From Variovorax sp. JS1663 (GTDB lineage Bacteria; Pseudomonadota; Gammaproteobacteria; Burkholderiales; Burkholderiaceae_C), in assembly GCF_002157355.1 (NCBI RefSeq), contig NZ_LYMK01000044.1, positions 1 to 61,785 of the forward strand: a stretch of 61,785 bases of DNA, in the 5' to 3' direction. Positions within the stretch are counted from its first letter, which is position 1, and every line of letters starts with the position of its first letter. A model generated the notes under the pieces. That model did not search any database. It was not told the origin of the DNA and saw only the letters and a program-made list of their open reading frames with translations. A program made the translations under genes and the position numbers. Below, piece by piece: positions 25,554 to 34,593 of the stretch.

Positions 25554-26001
25554 CAACACTTCTTCCGGCGGCGACATGGACGACTGGGCCGCTGCCCTGG
25601 CCGAGCAGACCGCGGCCGCCGCGCCCCCGCCCGCAGCGCCCCAGCAGGCGACGGCGCCCGCCATGGCCGCCGCCTCGCCGGCCGGCGCCCAGGTCTTCCA
25701 GCCGCTGCAGGGCGCGCCCGCCAGCGTGAGCACCTCCGTGGAGATCGAGCGCATCCTCGACGTGCCGGTGCAGCTGATGGCCGAGATCGGCCGCACGCGC
25801 ATCACCATCAAGAACCTGCTGCAGCTGTCGCAGGGCTCGGTGGTGGAGCTCGACGCCCTGGCCGGCCAGCCGCTGGACGTGCTGATCAACGGCTACCTGA
25901 TCGCGCAGGGCGAAGTGGTGGTGGTGAACGAGAAGTACGGCATCCGCCTGACCGACATCGTCACGCCCTCCGAGCGCATGCAGAAGCTCAGCCGTTCATG
26001 A
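25546..26001 (+). CDS. fliN: FliN, motor switch protein
   Basis: C-ring base protein that also docks FliH for export. The 151 residues have an Ala/Pro/Gln-rich N-terminal extension (about 1-60), then the SpoA domain with DVPVQLMAEIGRTRITIKNLL (in parts) and QPLDVLINGYLIAQGEVVVVNEKYGIR. It overlaps fliM by 8 bp and fliO by 4 bp (ATGA). Confidence 0.96.
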   Translation: MTDNTSSGGDMDDWAAALAEQTAAAAPPPAAPQQATAPAMAAASPAGAQVFQPLQGAPASVSTSVEIERILDVPVQLMAEIGRTRITIKNLLQLSQGSVVELDALAGQPLDVLINGYLIAQGEVVVVNEKYGIRLTDIVTPSERMQKLSRS

Positions 26002-26483
26002 AACTGTCGCGCGTTCCCACGGCTGCCGTCGCATTCCTGACGGCCTTGGCCGTCATGGCCACCTGCGCGCACGCCGCCCTGCCGACCGTGCCCGCGCCCG
26101 AGCCGGCCGCGCCGGCCGTCGGCGCCGGCGGCCTGATGCAGGCCGGCCTGGGCATGGCGCTGGTGCTGGGCCTGATCTTCCTGTGCGCCTGGCTGGCGCG
26201 GCGCTTCGGCCTGCCGCGCCTGGGCAGCAGCCCGCTGCTGAAGGTGCTCGGCAGCGCGATGGTGGGCCAGCGCGAGCGCGTGGTGGTGGTCGAAGTCGGC
26301 CAGACCTGGCTGGTGCTGGGCGTTACCGCGAGCCAGGTCAACGCGTTGCACACCCTGCCTGCGCAGACCGTGCCCGAGGCCTCCGCCCCGCCCTCCCACG
26401 GCATCGGCGGCGCCAGGACCGCCGAGCTGTTCGCGCAGAAGCTGCGCGAGTCCCTCGGCATCCAGCCGAAGCCGGGCGCCTGA
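25998..26483 (+). CDS. fliO: FliO, export gate assembly factor
   Basis: Membrane protein that helps assemble FliP rings. The 161 residues start with a signal-like hydrophobic segment (about 9-30), then a second hydrophobic helix at about 50-70 (LGMALVLGLIFLCAWLARRFG), and the conserved cytoplasmic segment with GQRERVVVVEVGQTWLVLGVT. Its ATG overlaps the fliN stop and its stop overlaps the fliP ATG (TGATG). Confidence 0.92.
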   Translation: MKLSRVPTAAVAFLTALAVMATCAHAALPTVPAPEPAAPAVGAGGLMQAGLGMALVLGLIFLCAWLARRFGLPRLGSSPLLKVLGSAMVGQRERVVVVEVGQTWLVLGVTASQVNALHTLPAQTVPEASAPPSHGIGGARTAELFAQKLRESLGIQPKPGA

Positions 26484-27241
26484 TGCGGCACGCCTTCTTC
26501 CGACACCTGCGCGGCGCGGGGCTCGCGGCGCTCGCGCTCGGCCTGCCCGTGCTCGCCCTGGCCCAGGGCCTGCCCGGCCTGACCAGCACGCCCGGCCCCG
26601 GCGGCAGCCAGACCTGGTCGCTCAGCGTGCAGACGCTGGTGCTGCTGACCTCGATCACCTTCCTGCCCGCGCTGCTGCTGTCCATGACCAGCTTCACGCG
26701 CGTCCTGATCGTGCTGGGCCTGCTGCGCACCGCGCTGGGCACGCAGTCCTCGCCGCCCAACCAGATCCTGGTCGGCCTGTCGCTCTTCCTCACCTTCTTC
26801 GTGATGTCGCCGGTCTTCGACAAGGCCTACGACGAAGCCTACAAGCCCCTGTCCGAAAACAAGATCAGCGCCGAGCGCGCGCTGGAGCGCGGCGTCGCGC
26901 CCTTCAAGACATTCATGCTCAAGCAGACGCGCGAGAACGACCTCGCGCTCTTCGCGAAGCTGGCCAAGGCGCCCGCCATGGAAGGCCCCGAGGACGTGCC
27001 GCTGCGCATCCTGCTGCCCTCCTTCGTCATCAGCGAGCTGAAGACCGCCTTCCAGATCGGCTTCACCATCTTCATCCCTTTCCTGATCATCGACCTCGTG
27101 GTGGCCAGCGTGCTGATGTCGATGGGGATGATGATGGTGCCGCCGGCTTCCATCGCGCTGCCCTTCAAGCTGATGCTGTTCGTCATGGCCGACGGCTGGC
27201 AGTTGCTGATCGGCGCCCTGGCACAGAGCTTCTACACATAG
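26483..27241 (+). CDS. fliP: FliP, export gate core protein
   Basis: Core pore protein of the flagellar type III gate. 252 residues: N-terminal signal sequence ending about ALAQG, then four hydrophobic segments with the family blocks SMTSFTRVLIVLGLLRTALGTQ (in parts: TSFTRVLIVLG), PPNQILVGLSLFLTFFVM, LPSFVISELKTAFQIGF and SMGMMMVPP. Start is the ATG at 26483 that overlaps the fliO stop; longer in-frame starts upstream overlap fliO and are rejected. Confidence 0.97.
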   Translation: MRHAFFRHLRGAGLAALALGLPVLALAQGLPGLTSTPGPGGSQTWSLSVQTLVLLTSITFLPALLLSMTSFTRVLIVLGLLRTALGTQSSPPNQILVGLSLFLTFFVMSPVFDKAYDEAYKPLSENKISAERALERGVAPFKTFMLKQTRENDLALFAKLAKAPAMEGPEDVPLRILLPSFVISELKTAFQIGFTIFIPFLIIDLVVASVLMSMGMMMVPPASIALPFKLMLFVMADGWQLLIGALAQSFYT

Positions 27242-27251
27242 GAATCGACCC

Positions 27252-27521
27252 ATGACACCCGAATCGGTCATGTCCATCGGCAGCCAGGCCATCCACGTCT
27301 CGCTGCTGCTCGGCGCGCCGCTGCTGCTGGTGGCGCTCGTGGTGGGCCTGGTGATCAGCATCTTCCAGGCGGCCACGCAGATCAACGAGGCCACGCTCTC
27401 CTTCATCCCCAAGCTGCTGGCCGTGTTCGCGGTGCTGGTGATCGCCGGGCCGTGGATGCTGGGGCAGATGCTGGACTACATCCGCACGCTGTTCTCGAGC
27501 ATTCCCCAACTGGTTTCGTGA
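27252..27521 (+). CDS. fliQ: FliQ, export gate core protein
   Basis: 89 residues, two membrane helices, as in all FliQ proteins. Conserved features include PLLLVALVVGLVISIFQAATQINE and the PKLLAVF segment. Four copies pack around the FliP/FliR pore. It begins 10 bp after fliP, and its stop overlaps the GTG start proposed for fliR (GTGA). Confidence 0.97.
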   Translation: MTPESVMSIGSQAIHVSLLLGAPLLLVALVVGLVISIFQAATQINEATLSFIPKLLAVFAVLVIAGPWMLGQMLDYIRTLFSSIPQLVS

Positions 27522-28315
27522 CCCCATCCGTCCTCTCCGTCACCTCGGCGGAGCTGAACGCCTGGATGGTGGCCTTCCTCTGGCCCTTCGTGCGCATGCT
27601 GGCGCTGATCGGCACCGCGCCCATCTTCGGCGAACCCACCGTGTCGCGCCGCGTCAAGGTCGCGCTCGCGGCCCTGCTGGCCATCGCGCTGGCGCCCACG
27701 CTGCCACCCATGCCGCAGGTGCCGGTGGTGTCGATCGGCGGCGTGTGGATCGTGGTGCAGCAGGTGCTGATCGGCGCGGCCATGGGCTTCGCGATGCGCA
27801 TGGTCTTCGCCGCCGTGCTGGCGGCGGGCGAGTACGTGGGCCTGCAGATGGGCCTGTCCTTCGCTTCCTTCTTCGACCCGATGAGCGGAGGCGCCACCAT
27901 GGTGGTGGCACGGCTGCTGCACATGCTGGCGATGCTGATCTTCCTCGCGGTGGACGGGCACCTGCTGCTGGTCACCGCCCTGGCGCAGAGCTTCCAGGCG
28001 CTGCCCATCGCCGACGCGCCGCTGGCGGCGCAGGGATGGCTGCTGCTGGTGCACGGCGGTGCGCAGATCTTCGCCACCGGCTTCATGCTGGCGCTGCCGC
28101 TGATCACCGCGCTGCTCACGCTCAACCTCGCCATGGGCATCCTCAACCGCGCCTCGCCGCAGTTCAGCATCTTCGCGGTGGGCTTTCCGCTCACGCTGCT
28201 GGCAGGGATCGGGATGCTGCAGCTCCTGATGCCGCAGCTGGGCGCCTTTCTCGGGCCGCGCTTCGCGAGCGGGCTGGCGTCGCTGATGGACTTGACGCAG
28301 GCGCTGCGGCCCTGA
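27518..28315 (+). CDS. fliR: FliR, export gate core protein
   Basis: 265-residue membrane protein that completes the FliP5Q4R1 pore. Multiple hydrophobic helices and the conserved blocks PIFGEPTVSRRVKVALA and GEYVGLQMGLSFASFFDPMSG are present. I place the start at GTG 27518, overlapping the fliQ stop, because the protein then begins with a normal short N-terminus; an ATG at 27452 would lie inside fliQ. It is the last flagellar gene in the window; flhB does not follow, unlike in some genera. Confidence 0.94.
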   Translation: MTPSVLSVTSAELNAWMVAFLWPFVRMLALIGTAPIFGEPTVSRRVKVALAALLAIALAPTLPPMPQVPVVSIGGVWIVVQQVLIGAAMGFAMRMVFAAVLAAGEYVGLQMGLSFASFFDPMSGGATMVVARLLHMLAMLIFLAVDGHLLLVTALAQSFQALPIADAPLAAQGWLLLVHGGAQIFATGFMLALPLITALLTLNLAMGILNRASPQFSIFAVGFPLTLLAGIGMLQLLMPQLGAFLGPRFASGLASLMDLTQALRP

Positions 28316-28421
28316 TTCCCGGCGCCGGCCTCCTCTTTCCGGAGGACGCCGACCGCATCGATCGAGAATCCAATAGCGTTCAGGCGCGCCGCAGGCGAAC
28401 GCCATCAACAGGGAGACGAAC

Positions 28422-28889
28422 ATGTGGAAACGCCGCCTGGAATCATTCGTCCTGTGCACTTCGCTCAGCCTGGGCAGCACAGCCGTTCACGCGTTCGACA
28501 GGGCCATCTCGTTCTGCAACCGAACGACGTCCCCGGTGGACGTCGCCATCGGGGTGGATTTCGCCGGCACCTCGGAGACCACGTCGAAGGGTTGGTACAA
28601 GGTTCGCGGCTGCACCTGCCGGTCCATCCTTCATGCCGACTTGCGGGCCACCGAGATCTTCTTCCTGGCCACCCGATCGGGCTTCGACAACGTGCTGCAA
28701 GGGGGGCGGGCGCCGCTGTGCGTGACCGAGCGGGGCTTCAGCTTCCAGGCCCAGAACGCCAGTGCGCAGAGTTGCCGCAGCGCAGGAGGCCACTGGGCCA
28801 CCTTCAAGATGTACGACACGGGCACCAAGACGAACTATCGCCTCAACCTGAGAAGCCAGGGGCAGTGCAACCTGATGGACGACACCTAG
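28422..28889 (+). CDS. Secreted DUF1036-like protein
   Basis: 155 residues with a signal peptide cleaved about after AVHA (residue 24). The mature part starts FDRAISFCNRTTSPVDVAIG and continues with GWYKV, then a CTC pair, the arrangement of DUF1036 proteins, whose function is unknown. Five or more cysteines suggest disulfides in the periplasm. It stands alone with CAGGGAGACGAAC before the ATG, just after the flagellar genes but probably unrelated to them. Confidence 0.7.
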   Translation: MWKRRLESFVLCTSLSLGSTAVHAFDRAISFCNRTTSPVDVAIGVDFAGTSETTSKGWYKVRGCTCRSILHADLRATEIFFLATRSGFDNVLQGGRAPLCVTERGFSFQAQNASAQSCRSAGGHWATFKMYDTGTKTNYRLNLRSQGQCNLMDDT

Positions 28890-29007
28890 CCGGCCGCCTC
28901 GGCGCCAGGGGCATCGGCGCCAGGCTGGACTGCATGCGCCAGCGCGTCCATGATGGGCGAGATCCGCAGCTTTGGTCAGCGCTGGCCGCGCCGCCGAATC
29001 GAAGTCG

Positions 29008-29751
29008 ATGCCCACCTCCGCCGTCCGCCTCGCTGCCGGCGCCCTCCTTGCCGGCGCCCTGACCGCCGCGCCGGCCGCGGCCTCCGACGATCGCGCCGAC
29101 GAACGCCAGCGCCTGATGCAGGTGCTCGCCTCGCAGATGCGGGAGGCCGGCGGCGCGAGCGGCCGGCCGGGCCTGTCGCCGCGCGTGGCAGCCGCCCTGG
29201 AGCAGGTGCCCCGTCATGCCTTCGTGCCGCCCGACCAGCAGCCCCACGCCTACCAGAACCGGCCGTTGCCGATCGGCCATGGCCAGACCATCTCCCAGCC
29301 CTACATCGTCGCGCTGATGACCGAGCTGGCGCAGGCGCAGCCCGAGCACAAGGTGCTCGAGATCGGCACCGGCTCCGGCTACCAGGCGGCCGTGATGGCG
29401 CAGCTGGTGCGCGCGGTCTACAGCATCGAGATCATCGAGCCGCTGGGCCATGCGGCGCGCGAGCGTCTGCAGGCGCTGGGCTACGCCAACGTGACCGTGC
29501 GCCTGGGCGACGGCTACCACGGCTGGGAGGAACACGCGCCCTACGACGCCATCCTCGTCACCGCCGCCGCCAGCCACATCCCGCCGCCACTGGTGCGGCA
29601 GCTCAAGCCCGGCGGGCGCATGGTGATCCCGGTGGGCGCGGCCTTCATGGTCCAGCAGCTGATGCTGGTGGAGAAGAACGCCGACGGCACGGTCTCGACG
29701 CGCCAGATCCTGCCGGTGGTCTTCGTGCCGCTGACCGGCGGCGGCCGCTGA
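29008..29751 (+). CDS. pcm: Exported protein-L-isoaspartate O-methyltransferase
   Basis: Methylates abnormal isoaspartyl residues so they can return to aspartyl. The methyltransferase core shows QTISQPYIVALMTE, VLEIGTGSGYQAAV (SAM motif I) and LKPGGRMVIPVG. I start at ATG 29008 (247 residues), which gives a clear signal peptide ending APAAA near residue 26; a TTG 36 bases earlier is possible. Most Pcm proteins are cytosolic, so export points to repair of periplasmic proteins, though SAM supply there is unexplained. The stop overlaps the next ATG (TGATG). Confidence 0.85.
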   Translation: MPTSAVRLAAGALLAGALTAAPAAASDDRADERQRLMQVLASQMREAGGASGRPGLSPRVAAALEQVPRHAFVPPDQQPHAYQNRPLPIGHGQTISQPYIVALMTELAQAQPEHKVLEIGTGSGYQAAVMAQLVRAVYSIEIIEPLGHAARERLQALGYANVTVRLGDGYHGWEEHAPYDAILVTAAASHIPPPLVRQLKPGGRMVIPVGAAFMVQQLMLVEKNADGTVSTRQILPVVFVPLTGGGR

Positions 29752-32141
29752 TGCACCGCACGCCGGTGCTCGCGGTCGCGCTCGTGTCAGCCGCCGCGCT
29801 GGCCTACGAGATCCTGCTGATGCGGCTCTTCTCGATCGGCCTGTGGCACCACTTCGCCGCGATGATCATCAGCCTGGCGCTGCTGGGCTACGGCGCCAGC
29901 GGTGCGCTGCTGACGCTGGCGCCGCGGGCGATCGAGCGTCATTTCGCGCCGCTCTTCTGCGCCTTCGCGGCGGCCTTCGGCGTCGGCGCGGCGCTGTGCT
30001 TCCTGCTCTCCCAGCACCTGCCCTTCAATCCGCTGGAGCTGCTGTGGGACCCGTGGCAGCCGGTGTGGCTGATGGGCACGTACCTGCTGCTGTCGCTGCC
30101 CTTTCTCTGCGCGGGCGCCTGCGTGTGCCTGGCGCTGGCGCGCTTTCGCGGCATGCAGGCGCGCATCTACAGCTTCGACATCCTGGGTGCGGGCATCGGC
30201 AGCCTGGGCGTGGTGGGCCTGCTGTTCGTGCTGTCGCCGCAGTCGGCGCTGAAGCTGGTGGCCGCGCTGGGCTGGCTGGCGGCGGCCTGCGCCTGGGCCG
30301 AGAGTGGCAGCATGCGGCGCTGGCCGATGGCGATGCTGCTGCTCGCGGGCGCCGGCACGACACTGCTGCTGCCCGCCGCCTGGCTGGCGCCCGCGATGTC
30401 GCCGTACAAGGAGCTGGTGCAGGCGCTGCGCGTTCCGGGCACGCACGTGGTGCTGGAACGCTCGAGCCCGCTGGGCCTGGTCAGCGTGATCGAGAGCCCC
30501 CAGGTGCCGCTGCGCCATGCGCCGGGCCTGAGCCTCAACGCCACGGCCGGGCCGCCGCAGCAATGGGGCGTGTTCACCGACGGCGAAGGGCTGAACGCGC
30601 TGGCCCGCTTCGACGGGCGGCGCGAGAGCCTGGCCTACCTGGACCAACTCGCCTCGGCCCTGCCCTACCACCTGCTGCAGCGCCCGCGGGTGCTGGTGCT
30701 GGGGGCAGGCGCGGGCGCGGACGTGCTGCAGGCCCACTACCACGGCGCCGCGCGCATCGATGCGGTGGAGCTCAACCCGCAGGTGGTGAGGCTGGTGCGC
30801 GAACGCTTCGGCGAGGCCAGCGGCGGCCTCTACGATGGCATCGCGCAGCCCCACGTGGCCGAGGCCCGCGCCTTCCTGGCCACCGGCCGCGAGCGCTACG
30901 ACCTGATCCAGGTCGCGCTGCTCGACGGCTTCAGTGCCTCCTCGGCCGGATTGCATGCGCTGGCCGAGAACTACCTCTACACGGTCGAGTCGCTGCAGGA
31001 ACAGCTGCGCCGCCTGCGGCCCGGCGGCCTGCTGGCGATCACGCGCTGGGCCACGCTGCCGCCGCGCGACATGCTCAAGCTGTTCGCGGCGGCGATCACG
31101 GCGCTGGAGCGCGCGGGCGTGGCCGACCCGGCCGCGCGGCTGGTGCTGATCCGCAGTTGGAAGACCAGCACCCTGCTGGTGAAGAACGGGGTCTTCGACG
31201 CCGGCGAGATCGCGGCGGTGCGGGCCTTCTGCCAGGCCCGATCCTTCGACCTCGGCTACCTGCCGGGCATGCGGGCCGAGGAAGCGAACCGCTACAACCA
31301 GGTGGAGGGCCCCACGCTCTTCGACGGCGCCACGGCGCTGCTGGGCCCGGGCCGCGAGGCCTTCCTGCGCGACTACAAGTTCCACATCGACCCGGCCACC
31401 GACGACCGGCCGCACTTCTTCCACTTCTTCAAGTGGCGCTCGCTGCCGGAGCTGCTGGCGCTCAAGGGCCGCGGCGGCCTGCCGCTGATCGAATGGGGCT
31501 ACCCGGTGCTGGCCGCCACGCTGCTGCAGGCCGTGCTCGCCAGCCTGCTGCTGATCGGGCTGCCGCTGGCCTGGATCACGCGGCACCGGGCCGCCGCCCC
31601 GGGACCGCCCGGCGCGCGGGGCCGCGTGCTCCTCTACTTCCTGGCGATCGGCTTCGGCTTCATGTTCGTCGAGATGGCGTTCATCCAGAAGTTCGTGCTG
31701 TTCCTGGGCCATCCGCTCTACGCGGTCGCGGTGGTGCTGTTCGCATTCCTGCTGTTCGCCGGCATCGGCAGCCGCGCCGCGGCGCGCGGGCCGCCGCTTC
31801 GGTGGGTTGTGGCGGCCATCGTGGCCTCGGCGCTGCTGTGCCTGCTCCTGTTGCCGCTGCTGCTGCGCCATGCGATGGGCTTGCCGGAGGCGGCGCGCAT
31901 CGCGCTCGCGGCCGGGCTGATCGCGCCGCTGGCTTTCTTCATGGGCATGCCCTTTCCGCTGGGGCTGGCCCGGGTGGAGGCGCTCGATGCGCGGCTGGTG
32001 CCCTGGGCCTGGGGCATCAACGGCTGCGCCTCGGTGGTCGCGGCGGTGCTGGCCACGCTGCTGGCGATCCACCTGGGCTTCTCCGCGGTGGTGCTGATGG
32101 CGCTGGGGCTCTACGGGCTTGCGGCGGCGGCGCGTCCTTGA
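29751..32141 (+). CDS. Membrane protein with spermidine-synthase-like domain
   Basis: 796 residues: about six N-terminal membrane helices (1-215), a soluble middle part (about 215-585) with a Rossmann fold like polyamine aminopropyltransferases (VLVLGAGAGADVLQAHYHG, then DAVELNPQVV and LLDGFSASSAGLHALAENYLYT), and about six C-terminal helices. The fused membrane/spermidine-synthase layout is found in several bacterial lineages with unknown substrate. It overlaps pcm by one base (TGATG), so expression is coupled. A true spermidine synthase would be soluble; here a membrane-linked SAM or dcSAM substrate is possible. Confidence 0.75.
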   Translation: MHRTPVLAVALVSAAALAYEILLMRLFSIGLWHHFAAMIISLALLGYGASGALLTLAPRAIERHFAPLFCAFAAAFGVGAALCFLLSQHLPFNPLELLWDPWQPVWLMGTYLLLSLPFLCAGACVCLALARFRGMQARIYSFDILGAGIGSLGVVGLLFVLSPQSALKLVAALGWLAAACAWAESGSMRRWPMAMLLLAGAGTTLLLPAAWLAPAMSPYKELVQALRVPGTHVVLERSSPLGLVSVIESPQVPLRHAPGLSLNATAGPPQQWGVFTDGEGLNALARFDGRRESLAYLDQLASALPYHLLQRPRVLVLGAGAGADVLQAHYHGAARIDAVELNPQVVRLVRERFGEASGGLYDGIAQPHVAEARAFLATGRERYDLIQVALLDGFSASSAGLHALAENYLYTVESLQEQLRRLRPGGLLAITRWATLPPRDMLKLFAAAITALERAGVADPAARLVLIRSWKTSTLLVKNGVFDAGEIAAVRAFCQARSFDLGYLPGMRAEEANRYNQVEGPTLFDGATALLGPGREAFLRDYKFHIDPATDDRPHFFHFFKWRSLPELLALKGRGGLPLIEWGYPVLAATLLQAVLASLLLIGLPLAWITRHRAAAPGPPGARGRVLLYFLAIGFGFMFVEMAFIQKFVLFLGHPLYAVAVVLFAFLLFAGIGSRAAARGPPLRWVVAAIVASALLCLLLLPLLLRHAMGLPEAARIALAAGLIAPLAFFMGMPFPLGLARVEALDARLVPWAWGINGCASVVAAVLATLLAIHLGFSAVVLMALGLYGLAAAARP

Positions 32142-32174
32142 GACCATGCAGGCTCATTCCCGAGGGAAGCATGC

Positions 32175-33110
32175 ATGTCCGCAGGTCAGCGCATCACGCC
32201 GACCCGCCGCGAGTTCCTGTTGGCGCTCGCGGCGGGCCTTCCGCCCCTGGCGGGCCACGCCCAGCCGCAGCAGCGGCCACGCGGGCCGGCCACCCGCACC
32301 ATTCCCGCCACCGGCGAGCTGGTGCCGGCCATCGGGCTGGGCAGCTGGATCACCTTCAACGTCGGCAATGACCCGGCCGCGCGCGCCAACTGCGCCGAGG
32401 TGATGCGCGCCTTCTTCGACGCCGGGGGGCGGATGATCGACTCCTCCCCGATGTATGGCTCCTCGCAGTCGGTCATCGGCGAGGGCCTGGCGCGCATCAA
32501 CCGCACGGCGGGCGTGTTCGCGGCCGACAAGGTCTGGATCGGCAGCGGCACGCGTGGGGCGCGGCAGATCGAGGAGTCGCGCCAGCTCTGGCGGGTGCCG
32601 CGCTTCGACCTGCTGCAGGTGCACAACCTGCTCGCCTGGGAGCAGCATCTGCCGGCGCTGTTCGCGATGCGCTCGGCCGGCCAGCTGCGCTACGTGGGCA
32701 TCACCACCTCCGAGGGACGCAGGCACAAGGAGATCGAGTCGATCATGGCCAGTCAGCCGATCGACTTCGTGCAGGTCAGCTACAACCCGCTGGACCGCGA
32801 GGTGGAGTCGCGCATCCTGCCGCTGGCGCGCGAGCGGCGCATCGCGGTGATCGCCAACCGGCCCTTCCGGGAGGGTGCACTGCTGCGCGCGCTGAAGGCG
32901 CATCCGCTGCCACCCTGGGCGGCCGAGCTCGGCTGCGACGGCTGGGCGCAGTTCGTGCTCAAGTTCATCATCTCGCATCCGGCCATGACCTGCGCCATTC
33001 CGGCCACCCGCAGCGTGGCCCACGTGCAGCAGAACATGGGCGCGGCGCTCGGCCCCCTGCCCGACGCGGCGATGCGCGAGCGCATGGCGGCGCACCTGCA
33101 GGCGCTCTGA
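32175..33110 (+). CDS. Tat-exported aldo/keto reductase
   Basis: 311 residues with a twin-arginine signal (TRREFLLALAAG, residues 10-21) followed by an aldo/keto reductase barrel. The catalytic tetrad is visible: D89 and Y94 (MIDSSPMYGSS), K119 (ADKVWIGSG) and H150 (LLQVHN). Family members reduce carbonyls with NADPH; the Tat signal implies folding with cofactor in the cytoplasm before export. Substrate unknown. It is followed 3 bp later by a DUF6064-like membrane gene. Confidence 0.88.
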   Translation: MSAGQRITPTRREFLLALAAGLPPLAGHAQPQQRPRGPATRTIPATGELVPAIGLGSWITFNVGNDPAARANCAEVMRAFFDAGGRMIDSSPMYGSSQSVIGEGLARINRTAGVFAADKVWIGSGTRGARQIEESRQLWRVPRFDLLQVHNLLAWEQHLPALFAMRSAGQLRYVGITTSEGRRHKEIESIMASQPIDFVQVSYNPLDREVESRILPLARERRIAVIANRPFREGALLRALKAHPLPPWAAELGCDGWAQFVLKFIISHPAMTCAIPATRSVAHVQQNMGAALGPLPDAAMRERMAAHLQAL

Positions 33111-33113
33111 GCA

Positions 33114-33734
33114 ATGTCGGCGTGGTGGAGCTACCGGCCGTCGGACTTCCTCCTCTTCTCGGCGCAGACCTATCACCGGCTGTTCGAGCTCTACAACGCG
33201 GAACTCTGGCCGGCGCAGCTCTTCGCCGCGGCGCTCGGGCTCGCGCTGGTGTGGCTGCCGGCGAAGGGACGGCCGGCCGCGGCCGGGCGCGCGATCTTCC
33301 TGCTGCTGGCGGCCTGCTGGTGCTGGGTGGCCTGGGCCTTCCACCTGCAGCGCTATGCGGCCATCAACTGGGCCGCGACCTGGTTCGCCGCGGGCTTCGC
33401 GCTCCAGGGCCTGTTTCTGCTGCTGGCCGCGTGCATCGAATGGGAGCGGGCACACCGCGCGCGGCGCACGCTGGGCCTGGCGCTGCTGGGCTTCGCGGTG
33501 CTCGTTCAACCCTGGCTCGGCCTGGTGCTGCGCGGCCGCCCGTGGACCGAGGCCGAGTTGTTCGGGATGGCGCCTGATCCGACCGCGCTCGGCACGGCTG
33601 GTTTGCTGCTGGCGCTGCGCCCTGCCGCGGGTACACGCTTCGGGCAGGTGCTGTGGTGGCTGGCGTGGCCGATCCCGCTGCTGTGGTGCGCGATCGGCGC
33701 GCTCACGCAGTGGACGCTGGCTTTTCAGGACTGA
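33114..33734 (+). CDS. DUF6064-like integral membrane protein
   Basis: 206 residues, about six hydrophobic helices, starting SAWWSYRPSDFLLFSAQTYHRLFELYN (in parts: WWSYRPSDFLLFS; YHRLFELYN), which resembles the DUF6064 family of unknown function. Three bp after the aldo/keto reductase, so probably co-transcribed. Its last 10 bp overlap the end of the convergent alpha/beta hydrolase gene. Confidence 0.7.
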   Translation: MSAWWSYRPSDFLLFSAQTYHRLFELYNAELWPAQLFAAALGLALVWLPAKGRPAAAGRAIFLLLAACWCWVAWAFHLQRYAAINWAATWFAAGFALQGLFLLLAACIEWERAHRARRTLGLALLGFAVLVQPWLGLVLRGRPWTEAELFGMAPDPTALGTAGLLLALRPAAGTRFGQVLWWLAWPIPLLWCAIGALTQWTLAFQD

Positions 33735-34522
33735 CCGAGCATGAACGCCATTGCCGCCTGCCACCAGCGCGCATCGACCAGCCCGGGCCAGTCGTTGTGC
33801 CCGGCTGCCTCCACCGTCACCAGGCGCTTGGGCGCGGCCAGCGCCTCGTGCAGCGCCAGGCCCAGGCGCGCCGGCACCACGTTGTCGCGGCTCGCCACCA
33901 CCACCAGCACCGGGCGGCCGAAGCCGGCCAGGTTCCCGGCGCTGTCGTAGCGGTCACGCAGCAGCCAGCGCACCGGCAGCCAGGGATAGTGGTATGACGC
34001 CACGCTCACGAGCCGATCCCAGGGCGTGATCAGCATCAGGCCGGCCACCGCGTCGCGCTGCTGTGCCGCCGCCGCGGCTGCCACGCCGGCCCCCAGCGAC
34101 TCGCCGATCACCACCACCGGCGCTCCGAACGCGCGATGGGCCTGCGCAATGCTCTCGCCCGCATCCTCGACCATGCTGCGCTCGCCCATCTCGCCGCCGC
34201 GCGGGCCATAGCCGGGGTATTCGGCCAGCAGCACGCGAAAACCCTCGCGCGTGAGCATGTCGGCGTAGTAGCGGCGATGGCCGGCATGCCCCGCATTGCC
34301 GTGGAAAACCAGCACCGTGCCGCGTGCTGCCCCGGACGGCTGCGCCAGCAGCGCGCGGAAGTCCTGCGCCGAAGGCCAGGGCTCCAGGCCGCCGGAGGCC
34401 ATCTCGGCCACGGTGGCCGAAGCGGGAAAGTAGAGCAGGCGGTCCTGGAACATCGCAACTCCAGCCAGTCCGATCGCGCAGGCCAGGACGAACTTGAGCA
34501 CGGGGGCGAGGACCTGGGTCAT
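33725..34522 (-). CDS. Membrane-anchored alpha/beta hydrolase
   Basis: 265-residue serine hydrolase of the YfhR/FrsA-like type. An N-terminal hydrophobic anchor (about 8-24) precedes the LLYFPAS segment; the catalytic residues are S142 in GESLGAG, D213 in VVASRDNVVP and H242 in AAGHNDWPG. HGNAGH near residue 74 forms the oxyanion region. The start is the ATG at 34522; an extended upstream frame belongs to the opposite coding context. Substrate unknown (ester or peptide). Confidence 0.85.
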   Translation of the reverse strand: MTQVLAPVLKFVLACAIGLAGVAMFQDRLLYFPASATVAEMASGGLEPWPSAQDFRALLAQPSGAARGTVLVFHGNAGHAGHRRYYADMLTREGFRVLLAEYPGYGPRGGEMGERSMVEDAGESIAQAHRAFGAPVVVIGESLGAGVAAAAAAQQRDAVAGLMLITPWDRLVSVASYHYPWLPVRWLLRDRYDSAGNLAGFGRPVLVVVASRDNVVPARLGLALHEALAAPKRLVTVEAAGHNDWPGLVDARWWQAAMAFMLGQS

Positions 34523-34593
34523 GGATGGACGGGATCTTGTTCGGCAGCCATTGTCCACGCTCTGCTCGGCCGGAGTGCCGGCCCGGCCCGGGC

